DNA of 10,516 nucleotides, taken from positions 1-10,516 of the forward strand of contig JBEVNX010000051.1 of the NCBI GenBank assembly GCA_040507895.1. Direction: 5' to 3'. The stretch is from JBEVNX01 sp040507895 (GTDB taxonomy: Bacteria; Desulfobacterota; Binatia; JACPRU01). The first letter of the stretch is position 1. Each line of letters begins with the position of its first letter. The translations under genes and the position numbers were made by a program. This document shows positions 1-5,551 of this stretch, piece by piece. The notes beneath the pieces were generated by a model. It ran no database searches, had not been told where the DNA came from, and saw only the letters and a program-made list of their open reading frames with translations.

Positions 1-211
1 GGGAAGCCGCGCGCTAGCCAACGGCCCTTCGAATCAGTTGCTAGGGACGCTTCCGGCGTCGAGATTGGCCTCCCGCCGCCGATACCGAGCGTGTGTGTAC
101 CCTGCTCCTGCAGGAGGTCGAGGCGGGATCGGCGTAACGCTGGCTCAGCCGGGTCGGCTTCCGTCAAGTCGGGTTGATCACACGCGAGAGTTGCTGACCA
201 ACCGCAAAGGC
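1..211. other. Left-edge stretch with no supported gene
   Basis: I see no convincing coding region here. The forward frame open from near the left edge runs on antisense to the SnoaL-like gene and translates to an arginine- and proline-rich sequence without family features. On the minus strand I find no ATG and only short frames. The stretch contains a perfect 12-base palindrome, CTCCTGCAGGAG, at 105-116. It also has a small inverted repeat, AGCCG/CGGCT with a 3-base loop, at 147-159. That repeat lies about 50 bases beyond the stop of the leftward gene and could be a weak terminator, but it has no T tract. Confidence 0.5.
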
Positions 212-585
212 TCAACTCTGCCCTGCGCTTTTGACGTAGCCCATGGCCTCCACGATGCGTCCCCCGCTTACCCGCATGAGGTTGACGCCCCGCACGGAGT
301 TGCTTTCGCCCTCGCCCCACCAGAATCGCCAACGGATGATCGCCCGGTCAGTCGCCACGAATACATCCTCGAGGTCGAAGTGAGTCCCGGCGTGGTCGCG
401 ATCTCTCGCCACAGCGCCACGCAGGCATCCTGTCCCACGTGCCGCGACCCGTTCGGTGCAGGCTGCGTGTTTTCGATGACGCAGTTCTTCGCGACGAGCT
501 CCGGTAGGGCCGCTGGATCATGCCGCTGAAACACGTCGTTGAACCGCCGGATCACCTCGGAAGTCGTGTTGTGCTCGTCGGACAT
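212..585 (-). pseudogene. SnoaL/NTF2-like small protein, frameshifted
   Basis: The start ATG is at 585-583, behind an AAGGAG Shine-Dalgarno sequence. The first frame reads MSDEHNTTSEVIRRFNDVFQ and continues through VGQDACVALWREIATTPG, the usual N-terminal half of a SnoaL-like/NTF2 fold protein. It then degenerates. The second half continues in another frame as THFDLEDVFVATDRAIIRWR, then RGVNLMRVSGGRIVEAMGYV, to a TGA at 214-212. Adding one C to the CCC at 386-388 (plus strand) joins the halves as ..TTPG-THFDLEDV.. and gives a normal protein of about 124 residues. Members of this alpha+beta barrel superfamily include polyketide cyclases, isomerases and many proteins of unknown role, so the substrate cannot be named. 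It is either a recent pseudogene or an intact gene carrying a sequencing error. The good match on both sides of the break favours a very recent lesion or an error. Confidence 0.85.
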
Positions 586-592
586 GCTCCCG

Positions 593-598
593 CTCCTT
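593..598 (-). promoter_or_regulatory. Ribosome binding site of the SnoaL-like gene
   Basis: AAGGAG on the minus strand lies 7 bases before the ATG at 585. This spacing is good and supports that start over later ones. Confidence 0.7.
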
Positions 599-786
599 TC
601 GCGACCACGGCTGAACCGAACGCCGACCCCTCGCCGATCGGTGCTCCTTTCGCTGCTCTAGTGTCGCGGGCCACCTCTCGCAAGACTCGACTTCGTGCGG
701 AGTCGTACGATCCACTCGAGCGCTGGGAGATTCCACGCGCTCGACGCCCGCGCGTCTTCCGAGATAGGTTCCGCGCCTCACAACGA

Positions 787-804
787 CCCCCGACCGCTCG
801 GGGG
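787..804 (+). promoter_or_regulatory. Hairpin in the leader of the luciferase-like gene
   Basis: CCCCCGA and TCGGGGG form a perfect 7-pair GC-rich stem around the 4-base loop CCGC. It ends 9 bases before the GAAAGG ribosome binding site and 22 bases before the ATG. There is no T run after it, so it does not look like an ordinary terminator. It may shape the leader mRNA or serve as a protein binding site. Confidence 0.4.
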
Positions 805-813
805 CCTTCGCTC

Positions 814-819
814 GAAAGG
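814..819 (+). promoter_or_regulatory. Ribosome binding site of the luciferase-like gene
   Basis: GAAAGG lies 7 bases before the ATG at 827. It fixes the start there rather than at the upstream in-frame GTG near 695, whose extra residues do not resemble the family. Confidence 0.6.
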
Positions 820-826
820 TCCACCC

Positions 827-1711
827 ATGCGCTTCGGATACATCTCGATGAATTCGGCCAGCGGAATTCGGCCCGACGCGATCGCTCGCGCGTTGGAGGA
901 GCGAGGGTTCGACTCGTTGTGGCTTCCCGAGCACAGTCACATCCCAACGTCGCGCGAATCGCCGTATCCCGCTGGCGGCAAGCTGCCCGAAGGGTACCTC
1001 CACATGATGGCGCCCTTTGTATCGCTCACGGCCGCCGCCATGGTGACGAGCCACCTCACGTTGGCGACCGGGGTATGCCTCGTCCTCGAGCACGACCTCT
1101 TGGATCTAGCGTGCACGGCGGCCACGCTCGACGTGCTGAGCAAGGGCCGACTGCTGCTTGGCGTCGGCGTCGGCTGGAATCGCGAAGAGCTCGCGAATCA
1201 TCGTCCCGAGATTCCCTTCGGCCGGCGATATGCCGCGATGCGCGAGCGCGTGGCTGCTCTGCGGCGAATCTGGAGCGAGGAAGAGCCTGCCTTCTCCGGC
1301 TCGTGGGATAGCTTCAGCGCCTCATGGGTCTATCCAAAGCCGGTGGCGGGTCGCGTGCCGGTGGCGTTGGGTCATTCTGGCCCGCTTGGGATTCGCCACG
1401 CAGCCGAATACGCCGACGAGTGGTGCCCAATCGATACGATGCTGGCCGGGCACGACGGCCGGCCGGACGTCGTGGGTGCAGTCGATCGCTTCCGAGCGCT
1501 GGTGGCGGAGATGGGCCGCGCCCCCGATCAAGTGCCGATCTCGTTGTTCATGTTCCACCGGCCGACCCCCGCCCGGCTCGAGCGCTACGCGCCGCTCGGC
1601 CTCGCGCGTATCGTGCTCTCACCGCCCGGCGGGGAGCTACGAGACGAATCGACCACGCTGCGGCATCTCGACGAGCTCGCTCCGATCGTCGCGCAATGGC
1701 AGGGGCTATAG
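827..1711 (+). CDS. Luciferase-like (LLM) oxidoreductase, probably F420-dependent
   Basis: This 294-residue protein begins MRFGYISMNS, the usual first beta strand of the luciferase-like monooxygenase TIM barrel. Other family hallmarks are GFDSLWLPEHSHIP (about 27-40), a strand near LTLATGV (77-83), and LLLGVGVGWNREEL (109-122). A C-terminal part near residues 257-269 reads LGLARIVLSPPGG. Length and motifs match the TIGR03619-type group annotated as F420-dependent. Such enzymes use reduced F420 or FMN to reduce or oxidise small organic molecules in the cytosol; the substrate cannot be read from sequence. The protein contains no clear signal peptide or membrane segment. It is the first gene of a rightward group and is divergent from the SnoaL-like gene. 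If F420 is the cofactor, the organism must make it. FMN remains possible. Confidence 0.88.
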   Translation: MRFGYISMNSASGIRPDAIARALEERGFDSLWLPEHSHIPTSRESPYPAGGKLPEGYLHMMAPFVSLTAAAMVTSHLTLATGVCLVLEHDLLDLACTAATLDVLSKGRLLLGVGVGWNREELANHRPEIPFGRRYAAMRERVAALRRIWSEEEPAFSGSWDSFSASWVYPKPVAGRVPVALGHSGPLGIRHAAEYADEWCPIDTMLAGHDGRPDVVGAVDRFRALVAEMGRAPDQVPISLFMFHRPTPARLERYAPLGLARIVLSPPGGELRDESTTLRHLDELAPIVAQWQGL

Positions 1712-1753
1712 GAGGAGCCACAGCAAGATTGTCCAAGCGCCGCTCCCCGAGCA

Positions 1754-1773
1754 GGTGCTAGGCTCCTGGCACC
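1754..1773 (+). promoter_or_regulatory. Hairpin just before the alkyltransferase-glycosylase start
   Basis: GGTGCTAG and CTGGCACC can form 8 pairs, one of them G-T, around a 4-base loop. The stem ends 6 bases before the ATG at 1780 and takes up the space where a Shine-Dalgarno sequence would be; none is obvious there. It might attenuate translation, act as a weak terminator for the preceding gene, or be chance in GC-rich DNA. Confidence 0.35.
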
Positions 1774-1779
1774 CCGACG

Positions 1780-2958
1780 ATGGTAGCCGGCTTCACATTC
1801 TTCGATACGCCGATCGGTCGCTGCGCCGTCGGCTGGAGCGAGCGCGGCATCTTGGCGGTGCAGCTCCCCGAAGCGCGGGCATCAGAGACGCGCGCTCGCC
1901 TACTGCGGCGAGCTCCGAACGCGCGCGAAGCGCCGGCGCCACCCGAAGTCGAGCGAGCTCTCGACGGCATCCGCGCGCTGATGCGCGGAGACGCAAGTAA
2001 CCTGTCGAGCACCGCGCTCGACATGGACGGCGTACCGCCCTTCCATCGGCGCGTCTACGAGATGGCTCGCACGATTCCGCCGGGCGAGACGCTCTCTTAC
2101 GGCGAGATCGCGGCTCGGCTTGGGGCGCCGGGCTCGGCGCGTGCGGTGGGCCAGGCGCTCGGCCGAAATCCGTTCCCCATTATCGTGCCGTGCCACCGGG
2201 TGCTCGCGGCGGGTGGCAAGCTCGGAGGCTTTTCCGCCAACGGCGGCATCGGTACCAAGCTCCGGCTACTGGCGCTCGAAGGCGCATCGACGAACGCGGC
2301 CGCTCCGGCTTTCGATGGCGACGGAGAGCTCGGCTTCGATCCAGGCGCCGCGATCGCTCAATTGCGCGATTCGGATCCGGCGCTGGCGCGTCTCATCGAG
2401 GCGGTAGGGCCCTTTCGGTTGCGGCTGCAGAGGACCTCGAGCGTGTTCGCCGCGCTGGCTGAGGCCATCGTCTACCAACAGCTGACCGGCAAGGCCGCCG
2501 CGACCATCTTCGCTCGGGTTTGCGCGCTCTTTCCACGCGCCAGCGAAGGCCTGGTGGCGCGAAGGGTGTTGCGCGCTCGGGACGGGCAGCTTCGCGGCGC
2601 CGGATTGTCGCGCTCGAAGGTGTTGTCGCTTCGCGATCTCGCGCGCCGCGCCGAGGCAGGCAAGATCCCGACGCTCGCGGAAGCGCGCAGCATGGGGGAC
2701 GACACGATTGTCGAGCGGCTCACGGAGGTCCGCGGCATCGGCCGTTGGACCGCGGAGATGTTTCTCATCTTCCGGCTGGGTCGCCCGGACGTGTTGCCGG
2801 TGGATGACTACGGCGTGCGCAACGGCTTCGCGGTCGCCTTCAAGAAGCGAGCCCTGCCGACGCGCGAGGATCTCGAGCGGCGCGGCGAGAGGTGGAAGCC
2901 GTACCGCACCGTGGCGAGCTGGTATCTTTGGCGCGCCGCCGAGCGGGCAAGCGCCTGA
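1780..2958 (+). CDS. Fusion of O6-alkylguanine-DNA alkyltransferase (Ogt-like) and AlkA-type 3-methyladenine DNA glycosylase
   Basis: This 392-residue protein joins two alkylation-repair enzymes. Residues 1-168 are an Ogt/MGMT module: FFDTPIG (7-13), the winged-helix segment LSYGEIAARLG (105-115), the arginine-finger segment RAVG (121-124), and the active site PCHRV with methyl-accepting Cys138 (codon 2191-2193). A linker of about 20 residues follows. Residues about 187-392 are a helix-hairpin-helix glycosylase: AEAIVYQQLTGKAA (227-240), the hairpin VRGIGRWTAEMFL (317-329), and PVDDYGVRNG (340-349) with catalytic Asp, probably D343. The tail ERWKPYRTVASWYLWRA resembles E. coli AlkA. The glycosylase half is short and lacks the N-terminal domain of E. 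coli AlkA. There is also no Ada zinc domain or Ada HTH. The protein should repair O6-alkylguanine directly and excise 3-methyladenine-type bases. A TAG at 1759 in this frame excludes any earlier ATG. Confidence 0.95.
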   Translation: MVAGFTFFDTPIGRCAVGWSERGILAVQLPEARASETRARLLRRAPNAREAPAPPEVERALDGIRALMRGDASNLSSTALDMDGVPPFHRRVYEMARTIPPGETLSYGEIAARLGAPGSARAVGQALGRNPFPIIVPCHRVLAAGGKLGGFSANGGIGTKLRLLALEGASTNAAAPAFDGDGELGFDPGAAIAQLRDSDPALARLIEAVGPFRLRLQRTSSVFAALAEAIVYQQLTGKAAATIFARVCALFPRASEGLVARRVLRARDGQLRGAGLSRSKVLSLRDLARRAEAGKIPTLAEARSMGDDTIVERLTEVRGIGRWTAEMFLIFRLGRPDVLPVDDYGVRNGFAVAFKKRALPTREDLERRGERWKPYRTVASWYLWRAAERASA

Positions 2959-2995
2959 CTCGATCGCGAGCCGGATCTTCGGCACCGCACGATTG

Positions 2996-3029
2996 CCGCA
3001 GCTTTGCGTCGCAGGCAAACTCGCTGCGG
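2996..3029 (+). promoter_or_regulatory. Two-tier hairpin ending at the AraC-family start codon
   Basis: CCGCAG (2996-3001) pairs with CTGCGG (3024-3029), and inside it TTTGC (3003-3007) pairs with GCAAA (3015-3019). The outer stem ends one base before the ATG at 3031. It may hide the translation start or be an operator. If translation began at the TTG at 3004 instead, the structure would be partly coding. Confidence 0.35.
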
Positions 3030-3030
3030 G

Positions 3031-3873
3031 ATGGGAATCACCACGTTGATCCGACGAGGCGCGGTCTCGGTGATCGACTACCGGTGCACCGCCTCACCGC
3101 ATGAACAGCCGTTCGTCGAGCGACACGAAGGCTTCTCGCTATCCTACGTGCGCAAGGGGAGCTTCGGGTACCGGGTACGCGGCCAATCGTTCGAGCTGGT
3201 CGCCGGCTCGCTGCTGGTTGGGTATCCCGGCGAGGAGTTTATGTGCACGCACGATAACGCCCACGGAGATGAATGCCTCTCTTTTCATCTCTCACCCGCG
3301 CTGATCGAAGCGGCCGGCGGCCGACCCGAGCTGTGGCGCATCGGCTGCCTGCCGCCGCTCTCCGAGCTCATGGTGCTCGGCGAGCTCGCCGAGGCGGCAG
3401 CCGGGGGCTGGAGCGACGCCGGGCTCGACGAGCTCGGAATGCTGCTCGCCGCCCGGTTCGTCGAGATCGCATCCGGTCGGAAGTGGTCTCAGGCCGATGC
3501 CGGGGCGCGCGACCGGCGCCGGGCGGTAGAAGCGGCGCTCTGGATCGACGAGCATTCGCACGAGGAACTCGACCTCGAGAGCATCGCGCAGGAAACCCGC
3601 CTCAGCCCCTTCCATTTCTTGAGGATGTTCGCGAACGTTCTCGGCGTCACTCCGCACCAGTATCTTGTCCGGTCTCGCCTGCGGCACGCGGCTGGCATGC
3701 TCGCGGATGAAGGCCGATCGATCACCGACGTGGCGCTCGACGTCGGATTCGGCGACCTCTCCAACTTCGTTCGCACGTTCCATCGCGCCGCCGGAGTTTC
3801 GCCGCGAGCGTTTCGTCGCGCAGCGCGGGGAGAGCGCGAGATCCTTCGCGGCAGGCTCGCCGCGCGTCTTTGA
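3031..3873 (+). CDS. AraC-family transcriptional regulator with cupin-like sensor domain
   Basis: This 280-residue protein starts at the first ATG; a TTG at 3004 (9 residues longer) and a GTG at 3070 are alternatives, and none has a good ribosome site. Residues about 20-90 look like an AraC-type cupin: YVRKGSFGYRVRG (39-51), then LVAGSLLVGYPGEEF (56-70) and LSFHLSP (83-89). Residues about 165-265 form the double helix-turn-helix: helix pair one at LDLESIAQETRLSPFHFLRMF (around 180-200), pair two at SITDVALDVGFGDLSNFVRTF (around 230-250), ending GVSPRAFRR. The last feature is the standard AraC/XylS C-terminus. It binds DNA and most likely responds to a small ligand. It follows the repair fusion by 72 bases on the same strand and could be co-transcribed with it. 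Its targets are unknown; the facing dehydrogenase and polyketide genes are candidates. Confidence 0.93.
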   Translation: MGITTLIRRGAVSVIDYRCTASPHEQPFVERHEGFSLSYVRKGSFGYRVRGQSFELVAGSLLVGYPGEEFMCTHDNAHGDECLSFHLSPALIEAAGGRPELWRIGCLPPLSELMVLGELAEAAAGGWSDAGLDELGMLLAARFVEIASGRKWSQADAGARDRRRAVEAALWIDEHSHEELDLESIAQETRLSPFHFLRMFANVLGVTPHQYLVRSRLRHAAGMLADEGRSITDVALDVGFGDLSNFVRTFHRAAGVSPRAFRRAARGEREILRGRLAARL

Positions 3874-3895
3874 GGGGGAGGCGGGTCGAAACGGC

Positions 3896-3939
3896 GCGCC
3901 GTGGGCGACGGCACGCGATCGTGCCCTCGCCCGCGGCGC
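3896..3939. terminator. Probable bidirectional terminator hairpin
   Basis: Positions 3896-3915 pair with 3920-3939 around a CGAT loop. There are 19 pairs in 20 positions, with one C-C mismatch (3909/3926) and one G-T pair (3902/3933). It lies between the convergent stops of the AraC-family gene (3873) and the aldehyde dehydrogenase gene (3957). No T tract follows on either strand, so intrinsic termination is not textbook. Its symmetry and placement still suggest a shared transcript end or a 3'-protecting structure. Confidence 0.6.
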
Positions 3940-3956
3940 TCGAACGTGTTGCGGTT

Positions 3957-5381
3957 CTAGGCGGCGCCGAGCACCGCCTTGGTCTCTAGGAACTCGTCGA
4001 AGCCCTCGGCGCCCCACTCGCGCCCGTTACCGGACTGCTTGTAACCGCCGAAGGGAGCGGCGAAGTCCGGGCCCGCGCCATTGATGTGCACGTTACCCGT
4101 GCGCAAGCGTGCCGCGACCTTCACCGCGTGCTGCACGTCTCCCGATTGCACGTAGCCCGAGAGCCCGTACGGCGTGTCGTTGGCCATCGCCACAGCTTCT
4201 TCCTCGCTCTGGTAGGGAAGGATGCAAAGCACGGGGCCGAAGATCTCCTCGCGTGCGATCGTCATGTTGTTGCGCACGTTGCCGAACACCGTCGGCTTCA
4301 CGAAGTAGCCCTTTTCGAGGCCCTGCGGCCTGCCGGGCCCCCCGCAGACCAGCTCGGCGCCTTCTTCGACGCCTTTGCCGATCAGCCCTTGGATCTTGTC
4401 GAACTGCATCTTGCTCGCCACCGGCCCGAGCACCATCGCGTCGCTCGCGGGGTCGCCGGGGACGACCTTCTCGGCGGCTTGCTTCGCGACCTTCAGCGCC
4501 TCGGCGTGCTTTGCCGCGGGAACGAACATCCGCGTCGGCGCGTTGCACGACTGGCCGCTGTTCTGGAAGCAAGCCTGGACACCGCGCGACACCGCTTTGG
4601 CGATGTCGGCATCCTCGAGGATGATGTTCGCAGACTTGCCGCCGAGCTCCTGCGTCACGCGCTTGACCGTGTCGGCAGCGTTCTTCGCCACTTGCACGCC
4701 CGCGCGTGTCGAACCCGTGAACGAAACCATGTCGACGCCGGGGTGCGATGCGATCGCCGCGCCGACCGTCGGCCCGTCGCCATTCACGAGGTTGAACACT
4801 CCCGCCGGTACTCCTGCTTTGTCGAAGATCTCGGCGAGGATCATCGCGTTCAGCGGCGTGATCTCGCTCGGTTTCAGCACCATCGTGCAGCCGGCGGCGA
4901 GCGCGGGCATCACCTTGCACATCACTTGATTGATCGGCCAGTTCCACGGAGTGATGAAGCCGCACACACCAACCGGCTCTTTGACGATCCGTGTCGTGCC
5001 TCTCTGCTCCTCGAATTCGAAGCCCTTGAGCACCTGGAGAATCTGCCCGATGTGCGCCAGCCCCACAGGCGCTTGCGCCGCCGTGGCCAGCCACTTGGGC
5101 GCTCCCATCTCGAGGGTCACCGTTTCCGCGAGCTCGCCGAGGCGCTCCTGATAGCAACCCTGGATGCGCTCGATCAGCGCGATGCGCTCTTGCTTCGTCG
5201 TCTGCGAATACGTCTCGAATGCTTTGCGAGCCGCCGCCACGGCCCGGTCGACGTCCTCGGCGGTTCCGAGCGTCACCCGTCCGATCACTTCCTCGGTAGC
5301 CGGATTGATGACGTCGATCGTCTTCTTTCCGAGCGGCTCGACCCAACGTCCGCCGATGTAGAATTTGAGATGTTCCCTCAT
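3957..5381 (-). CDS. NAD(P)-dependent aldehyde dehydrogenase
   Basis: This 474-residue protein is a complete ALDH-superfamily enzyme oxidising an aldehyde to the acid. The cofactor fold shows FITPWNWP (142-149, with the conserved Asn147), VLKPSE (168-173, Lys170 and Glu173) and VSFTGST (219-225). The general base is Glu245 in QELGGKS and the nucleophile is Cys279 in GQSC (codon 4547-4545). EEIFGPV (378-384) carries the second conserved Glu, and PFGGYKQSG (443-451) the C-terminal signature. A Glu at the KPSE position usually goes with NAD+ preference. The start is firm: the perfect Shine-Dalgarno AAGGAGGT lies 4 bases before the ATG. It is convergent with the AraC-family gene and divergent from the polyketide synthase. 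The substrate is not identifiable; oxidation of a polyketide- or lipid-derived aldehyde is possible, but so is general catabolism. Confidence 0.96.
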   Translation of the reverse strand: MREHLKFYIGGRWVEPLGKKTIDVINPATEEVIGRVTLGTAEDVDRAVAAARKAFETYSQTTKQERIALIERIQGCYQERLGELAETVTLEMGAPKWLATAAQAPVGLAHIGQILQVLKGFEFEEQRGTTRIVKEPVGVCGFITPWNWPINQVMCKVMPALAAGCTMVLKPSEITPLNAMILAEIFDKAGVPAGVFNLVNGDGPTVGAAIASHPGVDMVSFTGSTRAGVQVAKNAADTVKRVTQELGGKSANIILEDADIAKAVSRGVQACFQNSGQSCNAPTRMFVPAAKHAEALKVAKQAAEKVVPGDPASDAMVLGPVASKMQFDKIQGLIGKGVEEGAELVCGGPGRPQGLEKGYFVKPTVFGNVRNNMTIAREEIFGPVLCILPYQSEEEAVAMANDTPYGLSGYVQSGDVQHAVKVAARLRTGNVHINGAGPDFAAPFGGYKQSGNGREWGAEGFDEFLETKAVLGAA

Positions 5382-5385
5382 GGTG

Positions 5386-5393
5386 ACCTCCTT
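5386..5393 (-). promoter_or_regulatory. Consensus ribosome binding site of the aldehyde dehydrogenase
   Basis: AAGGAGGT on the minus strand, 4 bases before the ATG at 5381. It is the strongest Shine-Dalgarno sequence in the window and predicts efficient translation. Confidence 0.85.
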
Positions 5394-5429
5394 GGCAGTC
5401 TAGCGAATCGAACGACGCACCGGCTGGTG

Positions 5430-5439
5430 ATCCGCGGAT
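5430..5439. repeat. Palindrome ATCCGCGGAT
   Basis: A perfect 10-base palindrome in the divergent intergenic region. A dyad CACC-GGCT-GGTG (5418-5429) lies directly beside it, and CGTCGACG (5475-5482) lies further right. Their clustering in a 170-base region is suggestive of regulatory binding but could reflect base composition. Confidence 0.35.
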
Positions 5440-5466
5440 TCTGTACGCACGGCTCTCGGGAAGCAA
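5438..5466 (-). promoter_or_regulatory. Possible promoter of the aldehyde dehydrogenase
   Basis: On the minus strand TTGCTT (5466-5461) is followed after 17 bases by CAGAAT (5443-5438). The boxes match the sigma-70 consensus at 3 of 6 and 4 of 6 positions, with ideal spacing. One arm of an 8-base inverted repeat lies between the boxes. This is weak evidence from pattern alone. Confidence 0.28.
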
Positions 5467-5477
5467 GATCCGTGCGT
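5445..5477. repeat. 8-base inverted repeat, operator candidate
   Basis: ACGCACGG (5445-5452) and CCGTGCGT (5470-5477) are perfect reverse complements separated by 17 bases. They lie between the divergent dehydrogenase and polyketide synthase starts and overlap the candidate leftward promoter. The dyad could be a dimeric regulator site, but no regulator is assigned. Confidence 0.4.
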
Positions 5478-5491
5478 CGACGACACGCATA

Positions 5492-5520
5492 TTGGAAATC
5501 CCCTCGGAACGCACTATTTG
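5492..5520 (+). promoter_or_regulatory. Possible promoter of the polyketide synthase
   Basis: TTGGAA (5492-5497) and TATTTG (5515-5520) are separated by 17 bases. They match the sigma-70 boxes at 4 of 6 and 3 of 6 positions. The -10 candidate lies 31 bases before the GTG at 5552, a reasonable leader length. This is the most AT-rich part of the intergenic region. Confidence 0.35.
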
Positions 5521-5551
5521 GCCTCCGGGTCCGCGAGGAACGCGAGCGGCA

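Larger units (their letters stand above)
586..826. promoter_or_regulatory. Divergent intergenic region with inverted repeats
   Basis: This stretch separates the leftward SnoaL-like gene from the rightward oxidoreductase gene and should hold both promoters. I see no strong -35/-10 pair in either direction. It contains an 11-base direct repeat GCTCCTTTCGC (592-602 and 643-653), a palindrome CCGATCGG (634-641), and a hairpin CGACTTC-GTGC-GGAGTCG at 688-705 with one G-T pair. It also holds a palindrome TCGTACGA (703-710) and a strong hairpin at 787-804. The palindromes could be operators, but no regulator can be assigned. Confidence 0.4.

Noticed and set aside
38..529. Forward open frame of 163 codons at the left end
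   Set aside because: It lies antisense to the SnoaL-like gene, has no ribosome site or recognisable family, and is best explained as a shadow frame.
695..826. Extended start of the luciferase-like gene at a GTG near 695
   Set aside because: The added residues do not resemble the family, and MRFGYIS at 827 with GAAAGG upstream is the typical start.
3031..3873. AraC-family gene as a true Ada methylation sensor
   Set aside because: Its N-terminus is cupin-like; its few cysteines (19, 72, 82, 106) do not form the Ada zinc motif, and there is no PCHR active site.
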